A stretch of DNA of 64,000 nucleotides, from assembly GCF_014066305.1 (NCBI RefSeq), contig NW_023501083.1, positions 124,001 through 188,000 on the forward strand. Reading direction: 5' to 3'. Below are positions 26,101 to 37,302 of the stretch, in pieces. The stretch is from Letharia columbiana. Its lineage: Eukaryota; Ascomycota; Lecanoromycetes; Lecanorales; Parmeliaceae. The notes beneath the pieces were generated by a model, which did no database searches, was not told the origin of the DNA, and worked only from the letters and a program-made list of their open reading frames with translations. Both the position numbers and the translations under genes were made by a program. How positions within the stretch are numbered: position 1 is the first letter of the stretch; the number at the start of each line of letters is the position of its first letter.

Positions 26101-26296
26101 TTTAAAATCTAACTAACTCGAATAAATACTATCTTAGCTTACTAAATACAAAGTTTATTATATTTAATTACTAAACTAGTAAAAAGAATTAAATATAAAT
26201 AAAGTCTACTTAATAGGCTAAATCGTGCTAAATCGTGCTTATAGTGCGGACCCGGCGGAAATCGTGCGGAAAGAAACTTTTCAGATTTGCAGATGT

Positions 26297-28554
26297 TAAC
26301 TCTTATTTAATAGATTAATTACGAATTAAAATAGATAATAATTATATTTAGCGTTTTTCTATTATTAACTACTATTATCTAAGACTTATCTAGAAAGAAA
26401 TCTAAAAATATCTTCCTAATATTTTTAGACTCTTCGAGATTTAAAGAAATATAATAATTATTATTTCTTATATAAACGATTTTAAAGAAAATTTAATATC
26501 GATTATATAATATAATAATATAATACTTCTTAACTACCTCGCTAGATCTAAATTTAAAAATCTTTTTAAACTTTATAATAGAATTTTTATAATATTAAAT
26601 AATCGATATCTTTACTTTTTAATCTAAAATATTCTATAATTATTAATTTAAGAAGTACTTTATCGTATTATAAATAAAGCCCCTTAATTAATTATTAATA
26701 ACGTTATTATATTTTTAAATCTCGGCGAAAATCTCTATTAGATAAAGAAAGACGTTAATTACTATTCTTTTATCTTCTTATTTATTTATACTTTTAATTA
26801 TAATAACTATTCTTTATTTAATATTTTTTAATTAATTTAAATAGAGATTTACGCGAAGATATTAAAGTAATTAGAAATCTTAAAAGCTTTTTATATTTAC
26901 TATTTAAAGAATTATTAAAGAAGTATTAATCTATAAAATAAAGATAAAAACTTCTTATTTTTTAATCTTAATAATTATTTAGAAATTTATTATAAAGTAT
27001 TATTAGCCGTAATTTTAAAAATAAATTAAACTATAAATTACTCTAGAGAAGTTATTAATATTACTTTAAGAATCTCTTTTAATTATATTAATCTTTAAAA
27101 TTTTTAATAAATTATTTTTAAAAATATAGATAAAGTATTCTAATATATCTAATATAATTTAAAAAAATTATTAAATATCGATTAAAGTTATAATTAGAGT
27201 AATTTCTTATAATATTTCTTATTAATCTTAAATTTAATTATATTAGCGTTTTAAGCGTTAAAAAACCTAGATTACTTATTTAATATAATCTTTATTATTT
27301 TAAAAGAGTTTAAAATTTTAATAATCGACGTAAAGAATAAAAATATTTTAATTATTTATCGAGATCTCGATAGATTAATAAATCGCTAGATTTTTAATAA
27401 TTTAAATAATAAAGAAAAGTTTAAGAATACTATATTATAGCTTTAAACTAATTACGTCGAGAAGCTAAAGTAATTTATTATTAATAGATTTTCTATTTAT
27501 ATTATTATTAATATTATTAATAATATTACTAAAAAGAAATTTCTTCGCTATTATAAAATCTTTATAATTCTATCTAATTTTTAGAAATTTTATATAATAA
27601 AATTATATATCGAAAATAGATTTAAATTTTAAAAGTTTAACTTTAATTCGAAAGAATAATTAATCTAGAATTTTATATCTTATAAAATATTAATTATATA
27701 AATAAATAAAAATAGCGTTAAACGCTTTATTATATAAAATATATATTAACTATATAAAGATTTTAAAGAATATATAGAACTTATATATAAGATCTCTACT
27801 ATCGCGTAAAAGAGTATAAAAAATAAAACTTACTTTAATAAATTAATAAAAAATATTAAAGAAAAAACGATATAATACTTTTATCTAAAAGACGTCTATT
27901 TAAATAATTATAAAATCTTAAAAAACTAAAATATTCTAGAAATCCTTTTATTAAATAAACGATAGAGACTCGAGAAATCGCAGCCTTTATAAATATCGGC
28001 TATGACTCCGATACTAAGCTCTCTCAGATAGGCTTTATCGAAAACTCCGTCGATTGATATCTTATTTCCGATATTATTAATTATAAACTCTTCGAATATT
28101 AGATATCTTAAAAATAAGATATTAATAAAGTCGAGAAGAATAGAGATTAAATTATTTAAATAAGTCGCTAGCTTATTTATTATTATCGCCTTTATTAATT
28201 ATAAAATTTAGACTTTAATAATCTTTAATTTATATTAGAATAACGTAATAATAATTTTAATAAATAAATTCTTAATATTAAAGATAGTAATTATTATAAT
28301 AGATAGAGAGTAGATCGAATAGAATATTAATATCATTCTATAAAAAAGTAATAACGCTATTAAGACTCTTACCGCGGAGTTCTCTAATCTAAAATTACTA
28401 ATAACTTAATATAAGGGTTAAGATTTTAAAATCTTCTTAGCACTCGGCGAATAAATAAACCGAGAGAATTATATCTAAACCGACGAAATTCCTAGCACTA
28501 TTATCGAATATCTATCTTAAACTCATTAACACTTTTCATTTCCTTTAGCGCTTG
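26297..28554. other. RIP-mutated sequence, possible retroelement relic
   Basis: AT-rich. Around 27,980-28,070 the plus strand reads INIGYDSDTKLSQIGFIE, faintly like a retroviral-type aspartic protease (DTG...), but the flanking frame decays quickly. I do not assign an element. Confidence 0.35.
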
Positions 28555-28770
28555 AGACGAGCTTTTCTCTAAGAGGGAAAGATATTATAGCTATAATTAT
28601 ATCTGTTAATATTATAATTTAATATAACTTAATATAGTTTAGCGCTTAGTATAGCTTAGCACTCGATACTTTAATTATAGCTTTTCTTAGAAGAATTATT
28701 ATAACTTTTACTATTAAAATCTATACTTATACTTATAATATAATAATAATAGCGTAAAATAGAGCTTATA
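28555..28770 (+). repeat. LTR-like repeat, copy B
   Basis: Reverse-complement counterpart of 400-610. From 28,604 it reads tgttaatattataattt and continues through tagtttagcgcttag and agcttttcttagaag. This copy keeps a few C and G that are T and A in copy A. The TG start suits an LTR, but the similarity also extends about 45 bp upstream of it, so the true border is unclear. Confidence 0.55.
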
Positions 28771-30570
28771 AAAGTCATTTCTAAGAAAGTTAAAGATTAT
28801 ATCCGAAAATAGTATTCTAGCTCTTTCTACTATAAATCTATAAAAATCGAAATTAAGACTTTCTAGAATTTTTAAAAAATCTTTTTTAACTTAACTTTTC
28901 TAATTTACTTCGATTTTAATCACCGACTTTATATCGATTTAAATATTTTTAAAAAATAGAATTTCGCTATTATAATCTAAAATATAGCTAAAAATCTAAG
29001 AAATTAAGAATTCCTTTTATCAATAGATATATAGTTAATTATATTTTTTAATAAGATACTAAATTAGACTAAATAGAATTATTAATTTATAAAATTAAAA
29101 GTTATTAATATAGTATAGATAATTAAGAAAGTATATTATATAATTAAATTTATTAGAAAAATATTAATAGTAGTTTTTATAGATTACTTAGCTGCGGTAT
29201 TAATTTTATATTAGATTAATCTTATTACTTTAAGTATTAATAAACTAAATCTACGCTTAATACATATCTTCTAATATCTTTTAATATTTAATCTTTTCGT
29301 TTATTATAAGATCGATAAGATGAATATTATATCTAATACTCTATTATATCTATAAGAATTTACTTTTATAGTAAAGAACGATCTTAGAGTATTAGAAGTC
29401 TTATATAAATAAGTAATAAAAGTTAAGATCGCCGTATTATTTTTCTTATATTTAATTTTTTAAGAATTATTAATTAGCTACTATATTATCTTAATAGAAA
29501 TATCTATTAACTTTAAAATATGATTTTTTAAAGAATACTTTGAAGATAATTAATAGAGTAAGATTATTAAGATAGTAGACTTTTATTATTATTACCTCGA
29601 GGCCGTTAATTCTTATTTATTATTTAAAAGATCTTTAAAATAGTCTTTTCTATTAACGCTATTAATTTATAGTAGCTATATTAATTTATAAAAAGATCTT
29701 AAATTTATTACGAAATACTAAGTTAATATATCTAAGAATATTACTTTATATACGCCTAGATATACTTTTTATAAGATCGATATCTACTATATAGTAGTTA
29801 TTGCCGAAGCTTTAAATTAAAGAGAGAGATAATATTATAATTCTAATAATCTTATTTATATTATAACTCAATTAGACTTAATATATTAAAATCTTTTAAT
29901 CTTTCTATCTTATTATAAAGCTTATACTTATAATAATTTTATATAAATAGTATTCTCTTTATACTATAATATAGAGTTATTATATATATTATTAAGTTTC
30001 TAATATAAAGATAAAGATAAATACTAATTATAATATAATAATTATTAAGTAAAGTTTAAACTTATAAATCTATAGAAATATAAGATAAAATACTTAGTTA
30101 TATTAACTATAGAGTTATTATAAAGAAAAGAGTAACTTAATATAAACGCGTTAAGACGTATTACGTAATCTTAAAAGTTACGTAATTCGAATTTTAATAA
30201 AATAACTTTAATAAGTTAATTTTAAATATATAAATTAATAAATAAATAAATGAAATTAAGTTACTTTATATTAATTAATTATATTAATACGAGTAAAGGT
30301 CTATAAATTAAATTTATATTTTTTTTTAAATTAAAGCTATCGAGTAAATAGATAGGCGATCTTTAAACTTTAGTAAGCGAACTTTAATGAGCGATATTTG
30401 AGTTCCTTACGCTTTAATAATTATAAGACTAAATTGAAAAATTTATTTTTTATCTAAAAGTTCATATTTCGTTCTATAATTTAAAAAAAGACTCTTAAAA
30501 TTTTAATAGAAAATAAAAAAGTTATTCTATATATTAATAACGTATATCTACTTTTTAATAATTAACGTAT
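28771..30570. other. RIP-mutated sequence, no identified gene
   Basis: AT-rich tail of block 1. It may be the interior of an element starting at the LTR-like repeat, but no gag or pol motif could be read. Confidence 0.4.
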
Positions 30571-31680
30571 ATCTATTTATGGACATCAAGAGTGATTGAA
30601 GCCATCCTCAATCCAAGAGCCTTCTAGAGGTTCTCTGCAGGACCTGGCCGGAGGGCAAAGGGACTCTGTTGACTCCATGCAAAAAGGCATTTGCACTGTA
30701 ACGTTCTGCTCTTCCATATGTATTTCCGAACCCTCTCGATGCTTTATAACAGAAAGCTGAACCAGAAGGCTGAATCACAAGTGTGGTATCCCTCTCCGGG
30801 GTTAATAGTGCTTGGGGCATACCCCGTCCAAGAAGCTTCTATTGGTCCATTTGAGACTTTAACAGGGGATAATAGAATCGTCTGTTGTCAACAAAATTTG
30901 TCGATGAATCTCTTATTGCAACCTATGTAACGTGCTATTTGACTACGGAAAAAATTCTTCCACGTCAGATAACTAGCCCAATATTCATACGGACTAGTAC
31001 GATTCCCGTGCCGGCGTCGCTTTCTTTGGACGCACACCCGCGCGTACTTTGGCTGCATCGGAAGTATGAATGCATAGAAGGATGGTTCGATGACGTGCAA
31101 GTCGTGCTTTCAAACATCAAACTCCCGGTATTCTCTGAAATCAGCCTTCGATGCATGTTTTGAATTATTTCCTGGAGAGCTGACCGTGGTACCAGGACTC
31201 GGGCGCTTCCCATCGTTATACCAATAGTACCTAGGTGATTTGCTCGAGTACGCCTCCGGTTTCGGTTCAAACTTGTCTGTGCCCTAGGAAAAAAAGGCAT
31301 GCTGGGTCACTCCCATGCAGTGTCGATCTTCCCGTCATGATGAAATGTTGAGTTTGATGGAGGATGAAGGATTGATTAGCTATGGAGTGGTATGTAGGCT
31401 ACTTATATACCATGTGAAGCCTACGCTAATTTGCCACCTGATGGCCACCATGAGGGGTAGCTACAACACACTATGGTGCTGCAGCAGATTCCAACATGAA
31501 AGCCTATACTGAAGCCTGAAGCTGCTTGTATAAGTGAAATTGAATGGCTTACGGTACAAAAGCAGGTTGACGACATTCAGAATTGTCAAACATGAATCTG
31601 AGAGGCGATGGATCCAACGCGCCGAACACGAGCTATCTATAATACACAACGACAAGACGTGCATCAGCCCTTCATCCCAT
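30571..31680. other. Island border and intergenic sequence
   Basis: Composition switches abruptly to normal GC near 30,570. Several ORFs of 65-111 codons overlap on both strands (for example 30,965-31,300 minus), but none shows a family motif or splice-consistent extension. I regard the stretch as intergenic or as remains of a lost gene. Confidence 0.5.
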
Positions 31681-33189
31681 TCAAGTTTCAACTACGGACA
31701 TCATCATCGTGACTCCAAAGGCCAGCGCAGATCCAAGGAGCATGCCCGAAGCAATAGACGACATCTGATCAGACTTCGGTGCATTGAGCTCCTGAACACG
31801 CTCCTTCCGGTCATTGTCCTGGGCCTCCAACTCCCTCTCACGAGTCTCTAGGGCTTCTTTCGCCCGCTTGATCTGGCCCATCTCCTCACATGCGGCATCG
31901 TAGTCGGCAGATAGACTCCTGAGAACCACGTGAGATGCTGGACTTGACCCTGTCTTCATCCTTGGCGGTCCGGTAGTTCTTGTATCTGGCTTAGTGTGGG
32001 CCATGGAATTTTCCCGATGCCGCACAGTCCTAGGCGTCTCATTCATCTCAGGTCCCTGGCTGGGGACCTGTGCTACGAGATTGGCTGATGGGAACATTTC
32101 TGCCTGTTCCATGGGCGGATCGGCTTTTTCCCCGCTGCAGCTTGGAGTTTCGGAGTAAAGGCCATCAACTGTCTCAGTATATGTCTCGTCTGGTAAGATC
32201 CCCGCTTTGACGGCCTCACGTGGACTTTCTCGAGCTCTGTCCATCTCGATCGACGCTTTTTGCCTCTTCAACTTTCCCTCGAGCACCATTGCGCGCTGTC
32301 TGACGTGCTCCAACTCTTTCCTGTCCAACCCCTCAACCTTCTCCGCCAGCTCCTTTCTCTTGTTTCGTAGAATGTCGTGGTGCACGTTGAACTCACCATC
32401 ACACTTTCCGCAAGGGTGGAATACCATGAATGTCTCTGTGATCTGTTTCAGCTCCTCTTCCTCTTTCCGCAAACCCTCTCTATCAGTAAAGATCTTGCCG
32501 TCCGGAAGTTGAGCCGTCAAATCCTGAGCGCCACGTTTCCGGCCTTTCCCGTAGATACATATAGCGAGAATACTTATCACCCCCGCTCGCAGCAAAAAGT
32601 CGAAGAAACCGTGAAAATGGTCGGAGGAGGGATTATCCTTATTCGAGCTTGATTGGTCAGAAGAAGCGAATTCTGCGGAATTCTGTGACGGCGTATTTGG
32701 GCTGGTAGCGTCTGCTTTGGTCGCGCGCTCATTAGAACTGCCCGAAATAGTGGCCGTTTTTCCGTCGAGGATGATCTGGATATTGTTCGGCATTGGGGAG
32801 GAAGACCACACAAGCGCGCTAAATTTGTCGCCAGCAATCACCCGGGGGCGTTGTGTGAAGTTTTCGGGATCTTTACCCGATACTTCAGAGTGCAATCTTC
32901 GAATTCCGCGAAGCAGGATCTGGGGCAACGGGGGAGTAGTCTTGGCGGCCATCAATAGCTGTGCGTTGCAATGGAAATGACGTGGACGCCCTAGACTTTG
33001 AGCAGAGCCGTTCTGTTGATTCCATGAATGCGGTGGGTTTGAAAGTCCGGAAAGAGCAGTCCAGGTACTTCGGAAGGATGTTACGCGCTGGCAGCCGGAC
33101 CACAGAGTCAGCCCAAGCTTAAGGGGCAGGCTATGGGCGTAGCCTGATGCCATCGGGAGGCACTGGACACTGCTTGTAATGAGCGCCAT
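31681..33189 (-). CDS. Hypothetical coiled-coil protein with C-terminal membrane anchor
   Basis: A 502-codon single ORF and the longest in this part of the island. Residues 1-100 are basic and poor in acidic residues, with RGIRRLH near 94-100, which would suit a mitochondrial presequence. An internal Met at residue 80 is an alternative start. A Ser/Asn-rich stretch (150-190) precedes a hydrophobic segment at about 194-213 (HGFFDFLLRAGVISILAICI) followed by KGRKRG. Next come a CGKCDG motif and charged helical regions (KRKELAEKVEGLDRKELEHVRQR, shown in part) typical of coiled coils. The last ~25 residues (SSIASGMLLGSALAFGV...) form a second membrane span, as in tail-anchored proteins. Family and function are unknown. 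A mitochondrial or other organelle membrane is an inference. Confidence 0.7.
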   Translation of the reverse strand: MALITSSVQCLPMASGYAHSLPLKLGLTLWSGCQRVTSFRSTWTALSGLSNPPHSWNQQNGSAQSLGRPRHFHCNAQLLMAAKTTPPLPQILLRGIRRLHSEVSGKDPENFTQRPRVIAGDKFSALVWSSSPMPNNIQIILDGKTATISGSSNERATKADATSPNTPSQNSAEFASSDQSSSNKDNPSSDHFHGFFDFLLRAGVISILAICIYGKGRKRGAQDLTAQLPDGKIFTDREGLRKEEEELKQITETFMVFHPCGKCDGEFNVHHDILRNKRKELAEKVEGLDRKELEHVRQRAMVLEGKLKRQKASIEMDRARESPREAVKAGILPDETYTETVDGLYSETPSCSGEKADPPMEQAEMFPSANLVAQVPSQGPEMNETPRTVRHRENSMAHTKPDTRTTGPPRMKTGSSPASHVVLRSLSADYDAACEEMGQIKRAKEALETRERELEAQDNDRKERVQELNAPKSDQMSSIASGMLLGSALAFGVTMMMSVVET

Positions 33190-33793
33190 TCAGGATTTTG
33201 TGATATTAACAAAAGTGGCTCTAGTGGTGGTGGTGGTGTTGGTAGATGGGAAGAAAAAGTGGCCAAAATCGAAAGAAGGAGGGGGAATGATCCCTGAGGC
33301 CAAATGTCTCACTGTGAGTCAACCTTCATGCAAGATCCGGGTTGGTGTCCCTACATTCTCCGAAAGATACACCGCTCCTGGGAGTACCAAGAGTCTATAG
33401 TACGGAAAACCTGGTACTCGGATGACATCCCTCGATGGCAGTCTGCACCGGACGAATCTGGGTATTAAGGAGTTTTGGCAGGTAGTACGCGTTGGGTACC
33501 ACAGCTGAAACCCTCACTGCCAGTATTGATCTGGCTGCACACTTTTCGTTGCACAGTTTCCAATGATCCTTCTCCTCACAACATCTCTAAACTTTTCTAT
33601 CGCAATTGAGTGTTTCATTGGTGCGTGTAGCAGCTGATCTCAACAGATCCTTCAAAGAGAGCGACAGTGACCGCCTACTCTGCATGAACGTCGTTTCAGA
33701 CGCCCTCATCGGCGCAGCACGCTTAGAAGTCGATGTGGCCGGCCGTGTAACACATCCGTCAGTATAGGCCATACAGATAGGAACGAGGTTATC
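33190..33793. other. Intergenic, no gene seen
   Basis: The upstream region of the coiled-coil protein gene. It contains GT- and CT-rich runs (ggtggtggtggtgtt near 33,224-33,240) and only short ORFs. A 61-codon minus ORF at 33,587-33,772 could be downstream debris of the pseudogene at 33,794. Confidence 0.5.
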
Positions 33794-34481
33794 TCAGAAG
33801 CAGTGAACAGCCCGCACGTCAAAGTCTATGACCCGACAGCGACTGGAGGGAGACGAATCCCCAGCCCCAAGCTTCGTGCGGCTCTCAATTTTGGCATGAG
33901 ACGCCGTGAAAGGGCTGCGCCTGCCGTCTATGAATTGGCCACCAGATGAGCGGTTCCCGTTGATGACAACGCTTCCTATACAAAAGGCCATGCTCCGAAA
34001 TGTTGGGAGGTCCCCGCTCAACCGCTCAACACTCTCTTGTAGGTCAGTCCTCGCTACAGAAGCGGCAAAGCTTTCATCCCGGGCTCGCTGTCTTGGCCCG
34101 CCTTCAAACATGGACACAGCGCCTAATGCGATATTTGCTTGTTGTTTTATCGACGCACGAAGCATCCGCGCTTTCTCATATACTGAAATCGCAGAGCAGA
34201 GCAAAGCTACCCCTTCGTTTGACTTTCGGAGACATATTCTAGGGCAGGCCTGATCCAATGAAGAGTAGGGTTCAGAATGTTCCCACGGAAAATCCCGCGA
34301 CGCTGTCGCTGCATAGAGCTTCCCGTGATGTCTTCCAGTCGATGGAACAGGTCTCCGAGGGCTTCGATCCCGATCAAGATGTACTTGATGGCTGGCTCAC
34401 CGTCAGATAGACATTATCGCAAAGCGATACTGCGACATCTGCAATGATAAGTCGATTGTACCATGATGAGTGGACCGTCAT
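33794..34481 (-). pseudogene. Frameshifted gene fragment, unrecognised
   Basis: Three coding-looking segments on the minus strand lie in three successive frames. The first starts with ATG at 34,481 (MTVHSSWYNRLIIADVAV). The second runs about 34,404-34,240 (DGEPAIKYILIGIEALGDL ... WIRPALEYVSESQTK). The third runs from about 34,235 to 33,794 (VALLCSAISVYEKARMLRA ... RTDLQESVERLSGDLPTFR). The joins show no GT...AG intron of normal length, so two frameshifts are likelier. The third segment alone is 154 codons from a non-ATG start. The helical, Leu-rich character could suit an NTPase or STAND-type N-terminal domain, but I do not recognise it. Confidence 0.4.
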
Positions 34482-34499
34482 TTGAAACTTGTTTATCCA

Positions 34500-35732
34500 C
34501 TACGGAGACCAATAAGTCTCGTCACTATCAACCCTCCTCGCCGCATAGACCCTCGCAATCGGCATCTTCTGACTAGCCTCATCGCTGTCAACCCTTCTGG
34601 CGGCATACATGCGCGCGATCGGCATCTTCTGGCTATCGAACGACGTCGTAGTCCCCGCCCATGGTTTCCTCCGCTGCAATTCCAACCCCGGAAACACATC
34701 TTCTCTCTTTTCCAACTTCGTCGTGCCCCTCGCGCCGGAGATTTCGAATTTCAGAACGAGTCTGCAAACGAGGATGGAGACCATGTATCGAACAGCTACG
34801 ATAGAGGCGTCTAGGAGGCTGATGAACAATAGCCCTGCAAATACCACGATGCCGAAGATGACGTGTATAGAGCCCATCACTGTAGCGAGCCAGTTCAACG
34901 TCACGGTCAAGACTTCCGGTGACGTATCTTGCAGCGTCTCGTCTTCCTGGTTAGCGCAAAGGATGAACTCCGTTCGCGTCCACGTAAGGAATCGAGTCGC
35001 TAACGAGTCGCGCCGTCCCAAGCTATCTGTCTGATGCTCCAACTTGACGCGCCGCATGACCCCCGAGTGATTGAACGTCCATGCGGCAAGTAGATGAATG
35101 ATACAGGGCAGAAGCGCCCATACGACAGGCATAAAAGGAAGGCATTTCCAAGCCAACACGGTCCGAAGTTGGAGCTCGTATGAGACCCAGAGAATATTCA
35201 CAATCGCAAGAGAAACGATCAGATACTCCGCCCCGCTAAGCAGGAGGGCAAGCCGCTTGCTAGTGAAGCGCGGGATCGTAAATTCCCCCCTGATAGGCGT
35301 CAACAGCTCCAGCGGATCCGCATAGGCCATTGGCCGGATGATGAAGATTGCCGGAACGCCCACACTCAAGAGGAAGCTCAGCAAGGGACGACGAGAGGAC
35401 AGCAGCGCGATTTCGGCAATCGTGGGACCGAAGGTCGCGACGAAGATTGGCAAGAGGCCTAGCAAGATGCCGGCGTTGGTCATGTCGATTTGATCGAGCT
35501 GGACCATGTTGCTCAGGATGCAATTGATGTGGGCGTCGCATGCTAGGCGATCTTGGGTCTCGAGATAGAAGCTCAGGGACGATGCGCAGGTGTTTGCGGA
35601 GATGTTTGTGAGTTCGGGGCGGAGAAGTGGGAAGAACTCTGTGAATCGGGTGGAACCTCTCAAATGCGCTTGGACCGGAGAGACGGTGACGAGGAAGGAA
35701 ATGATAGGGAGGAAGAAAAACGAATGTAACAT
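34500..35732 (-). CDS. Multipass membrane protein with signal peptide, fungal-specific
   Basis: A 410-codon ORF. It has an N-terminal signal peptide (hydrophobic residues 4-18, cleavage plausible after VQA at 20-22) and then a lumenal/extracellular stretch with three Cys. At least five to six hydrophobic spans follow: around AGILLGLLPIFVATFG, LLSFLLSVGVPAIFII, LIVSLAIVNILWVSY, MPVVWALLPCIIHLLAAW and a long C-terminal pair. The cytosolic tail ends in a 20-residue duplication (see repeat entry). The layout is that of a fungal-specific family of uncharacterised integral membrane proteins that is frequent in accessory regions. Transport or sensing roles cannot be told from sequence. A single exon is assumed. 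Confidence 0.75.
   Translation of the reverse strand: MLHSFFFLPIISFLVTVSPVQAHLRGSTRFTEFFPLLRPELTNISANTCASSLSFYLETQDRLACDAHINCILSNMVQLDQIDMTNAGILLGLLPIFVATFGPTIAEIALLSSRRPLLSFLLSVGVPAIFIIRPMAYADPLELLTPIRGEFTIPRFTSKRLALLLSGAEYLIVSLAIVNILWVSYELQLRTVLAWKCLPFMPVVWALLPCIIHLLAAWTFNHSGVMRRVKLEHQTDSLGRRDSLATRFLTWTRTEFILCANQEDETLQDTSPEVLTVTLNWLATVMGSIHVIFGIVVFAGLLFISLLDASIVAVRYMVSILVCRLVLKFEISGARGTTKLEKREDVFPGLELQRRKPWAGTTTSFDSQKMPIARMYAARRVDSDEASQKMPIARVYAARRVDSDETYWSP
34515..34634 (-). repeat. In-frame 60-bp duplication in membrane protein tail
   Basis: Two adjacent 60-bp units encode SQKMPIARMYAARRVDSDEA and the near-identical SQKMPIARVYAARRVDSDET at the C-terminus of the membrane protein. The units differ at several synonymous sites, so this is not a recent copy. 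Confidence 0.9.
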
Positions 35733-37302
35733 ATTTTAGATATTTATCCTGAACTCTGTTATTATTATATCCTTCTTAAAAAGAACGAATGGAATAAAAC
35801 AAGTCACTCAATTTGCGAGAATTACAAGGAGCGACATGCTTATACCAGTGACTGAGTACTCATGAAAAAGAAACGGATTTAGATTTGTTTCATCTATACA
35901 TTGTGGATGTTGGTGACGGCTTCCGAGCCGCAGTTGACACGGCACAGCCGCACAGCTATGGTGCAACGTAAAAGAAAGCATAATTACATGATTATGCAAC
36001 CTAATGGCACGGAATACGAACGACGGGGCCAGAACATTCCTAAATACGAGTCTATGAAGCATTGTGCTATGGTGGAGTTAGGTTTCACACCGGGCTATTA
36101 GTATGTAGTAGATACTTGAATTGGCCTATGTTTGCAGGCGCTTTACGTGTTCCTTGCCATTTTTGTGAGATTCCTAGACGTCGCCTTACGGGGTTCGATG
36201 AAGTAGCTAGATCGTCGTTGAAGGGCGGAGAGAAGGGAAGATAGAGTGAGGCTCGGAGACCATGATGGAATTTAGCATAGTCAAGAATTCTTGAGAGTAC
36301 TTATGACATCGGTCGACTCGTCCTATCGGAGCTTTTGCGTGAGCTTGATGTTCATTCGAATAACGAGCTATTGTTTCTCCCCCAAAGTTGTATTGCTCCT
36401 CATCGCCACTGCCTGCGATACCTCCGCTCGCAGTGTCCTTTCTCGATCTGTCGGCCATTGAGCTCAAGTGTCTCCCAACTCTCGGATGTCCGTATCATCT
36501 AAGTTGACATGCACTTTGCTGTCCAAGAATCTCGCTTTGGCAATGTTACAACTCCGCCATACTATATCTCGCGAGCGTTCAAGTCTTGAAAACGATCCCC
36601 GCAACTGCAAGGTAAGGTAGAGCGATAGGCGATGCCAAGCACGCGCTAATGCTAGTGCCTTGGCAAGTCTGTGACAGAATATGCTCTTGGAGACGAGACT
36701 TCGGACCACGGTTGAACCACAGAACAACAGGTGGAATGATTTGATGTCTCTGGCAACCAAAGACTCGACCGAGTCTCATTGGTTTTCTCAAGCACCCGAA
36801 AACTTGGTATTGCATGAAATGAACGAATGAGTTCAGCCTTGTTGTGCACTTTCTCTCAGCCTTGTCCAGAACGCCTAGTCAGTTGCGCCTTTGGAATTAC
36901 AGCCGTTACCTTGCATGCATGATGCGTGTAGGGTTTCATTTATCGTTCAACTCCCCTCCCCGAGGCGTGGCTTGGCAAGCTCTTACCCACCACACCCCAG
37001 CTACGATTATGTGGATAGTATGCAATAATCGAACCGAGGTCTCATGTCTATCCAGGATAATCACAACAACTCATCTCTTATTTCTTAACATCTTGGGAGT
37101 ATATGTGTTGTCATGACAATGACAGAACAGTAGGAGGGTGTGAAACATTTACGAACCATGGAACTCGTGGAAGTGATGGTTGCGATGAGACTGGGGAAAG
37201 GAGCTGAGCGGTTGACATGTTTGATGGGATCGCCGGTCGAAGGGTTAGGGGGTTAGCGTTTCAACATTCTGCAGGCGACGCAGTGGCTGCAGATTGATCG
37301 CG
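35733..37302. other. Intergenic, no confident gene
   Basis: 1.57 kb of normal composition. Overlapping minus-strand ORFs of 65-98 codons at 36,207-36,849 could be pieces of a broken gene, because successive frames each look mildly coding. No motif or consistent splice model emerged. The leader of the receptor pseudogene lies at the right end. Confidence 0.45.

Larger units (their letters stand above)
6606..26296. mobile_element. Candidate 19.7-kb TIR-flanked DNA element, RIP-decayed
   Basis: The left end begins TATCTGCAAATCTGAAAAG and the right end finishes CTTTTCAGATTTGCAGATG, so the two ends form a 23-bp inverted repeat with one C-to-T and one G-to-A change. Similarity to the small nested element (7,467-8,143) continues about 160 bp inward from the left end and about 130 bp inward from the right end. 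Beyond that the interiors differ, so the outer ends do not look like one small element split by insertions. The flanks are TT on both sides, whereas the nested copy has TA. The interior holds a 40-bp tandem array, two copies of one decayed gene and another long decayed frame. The alternative is that the ends belong to two different copies with unrelated insertions between them. Confidence 0.5.
1..30570. other. AT-rich RIP-mutated block 1
   Basis: Very AT-rich sequence in which CpA and TpG are almost absent while CpG (cga, cgc, gcg) persists. This is the expected result of repeat-induced point mutation, which turns CpA into TpA on either strand. No intact ORF above about 75 codons exists, and ATG codons are nearly missing because ATG becomes ATA. 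Recognisable relics of copia, gypsy and TIR elements are listed separately. The right border is sharp, near 30,570, where CA and TG reappear at once. Confidence 0.9.

Noticed and set aside
27980..28070. Aspartic-protease-like stretch DSDTKLSQIGFIE
   Set aside because: Only one weak motif, with no gag or reverse transcriptase in register nearby. Not enough to name an element.
1..30570. Centromere or telomere identity of the AT block
   Set aside because: AT-rich RIP blocks can be centromeric or subtelomeric, but no telomere repeats are present and sequence alone cannot show a centromere.
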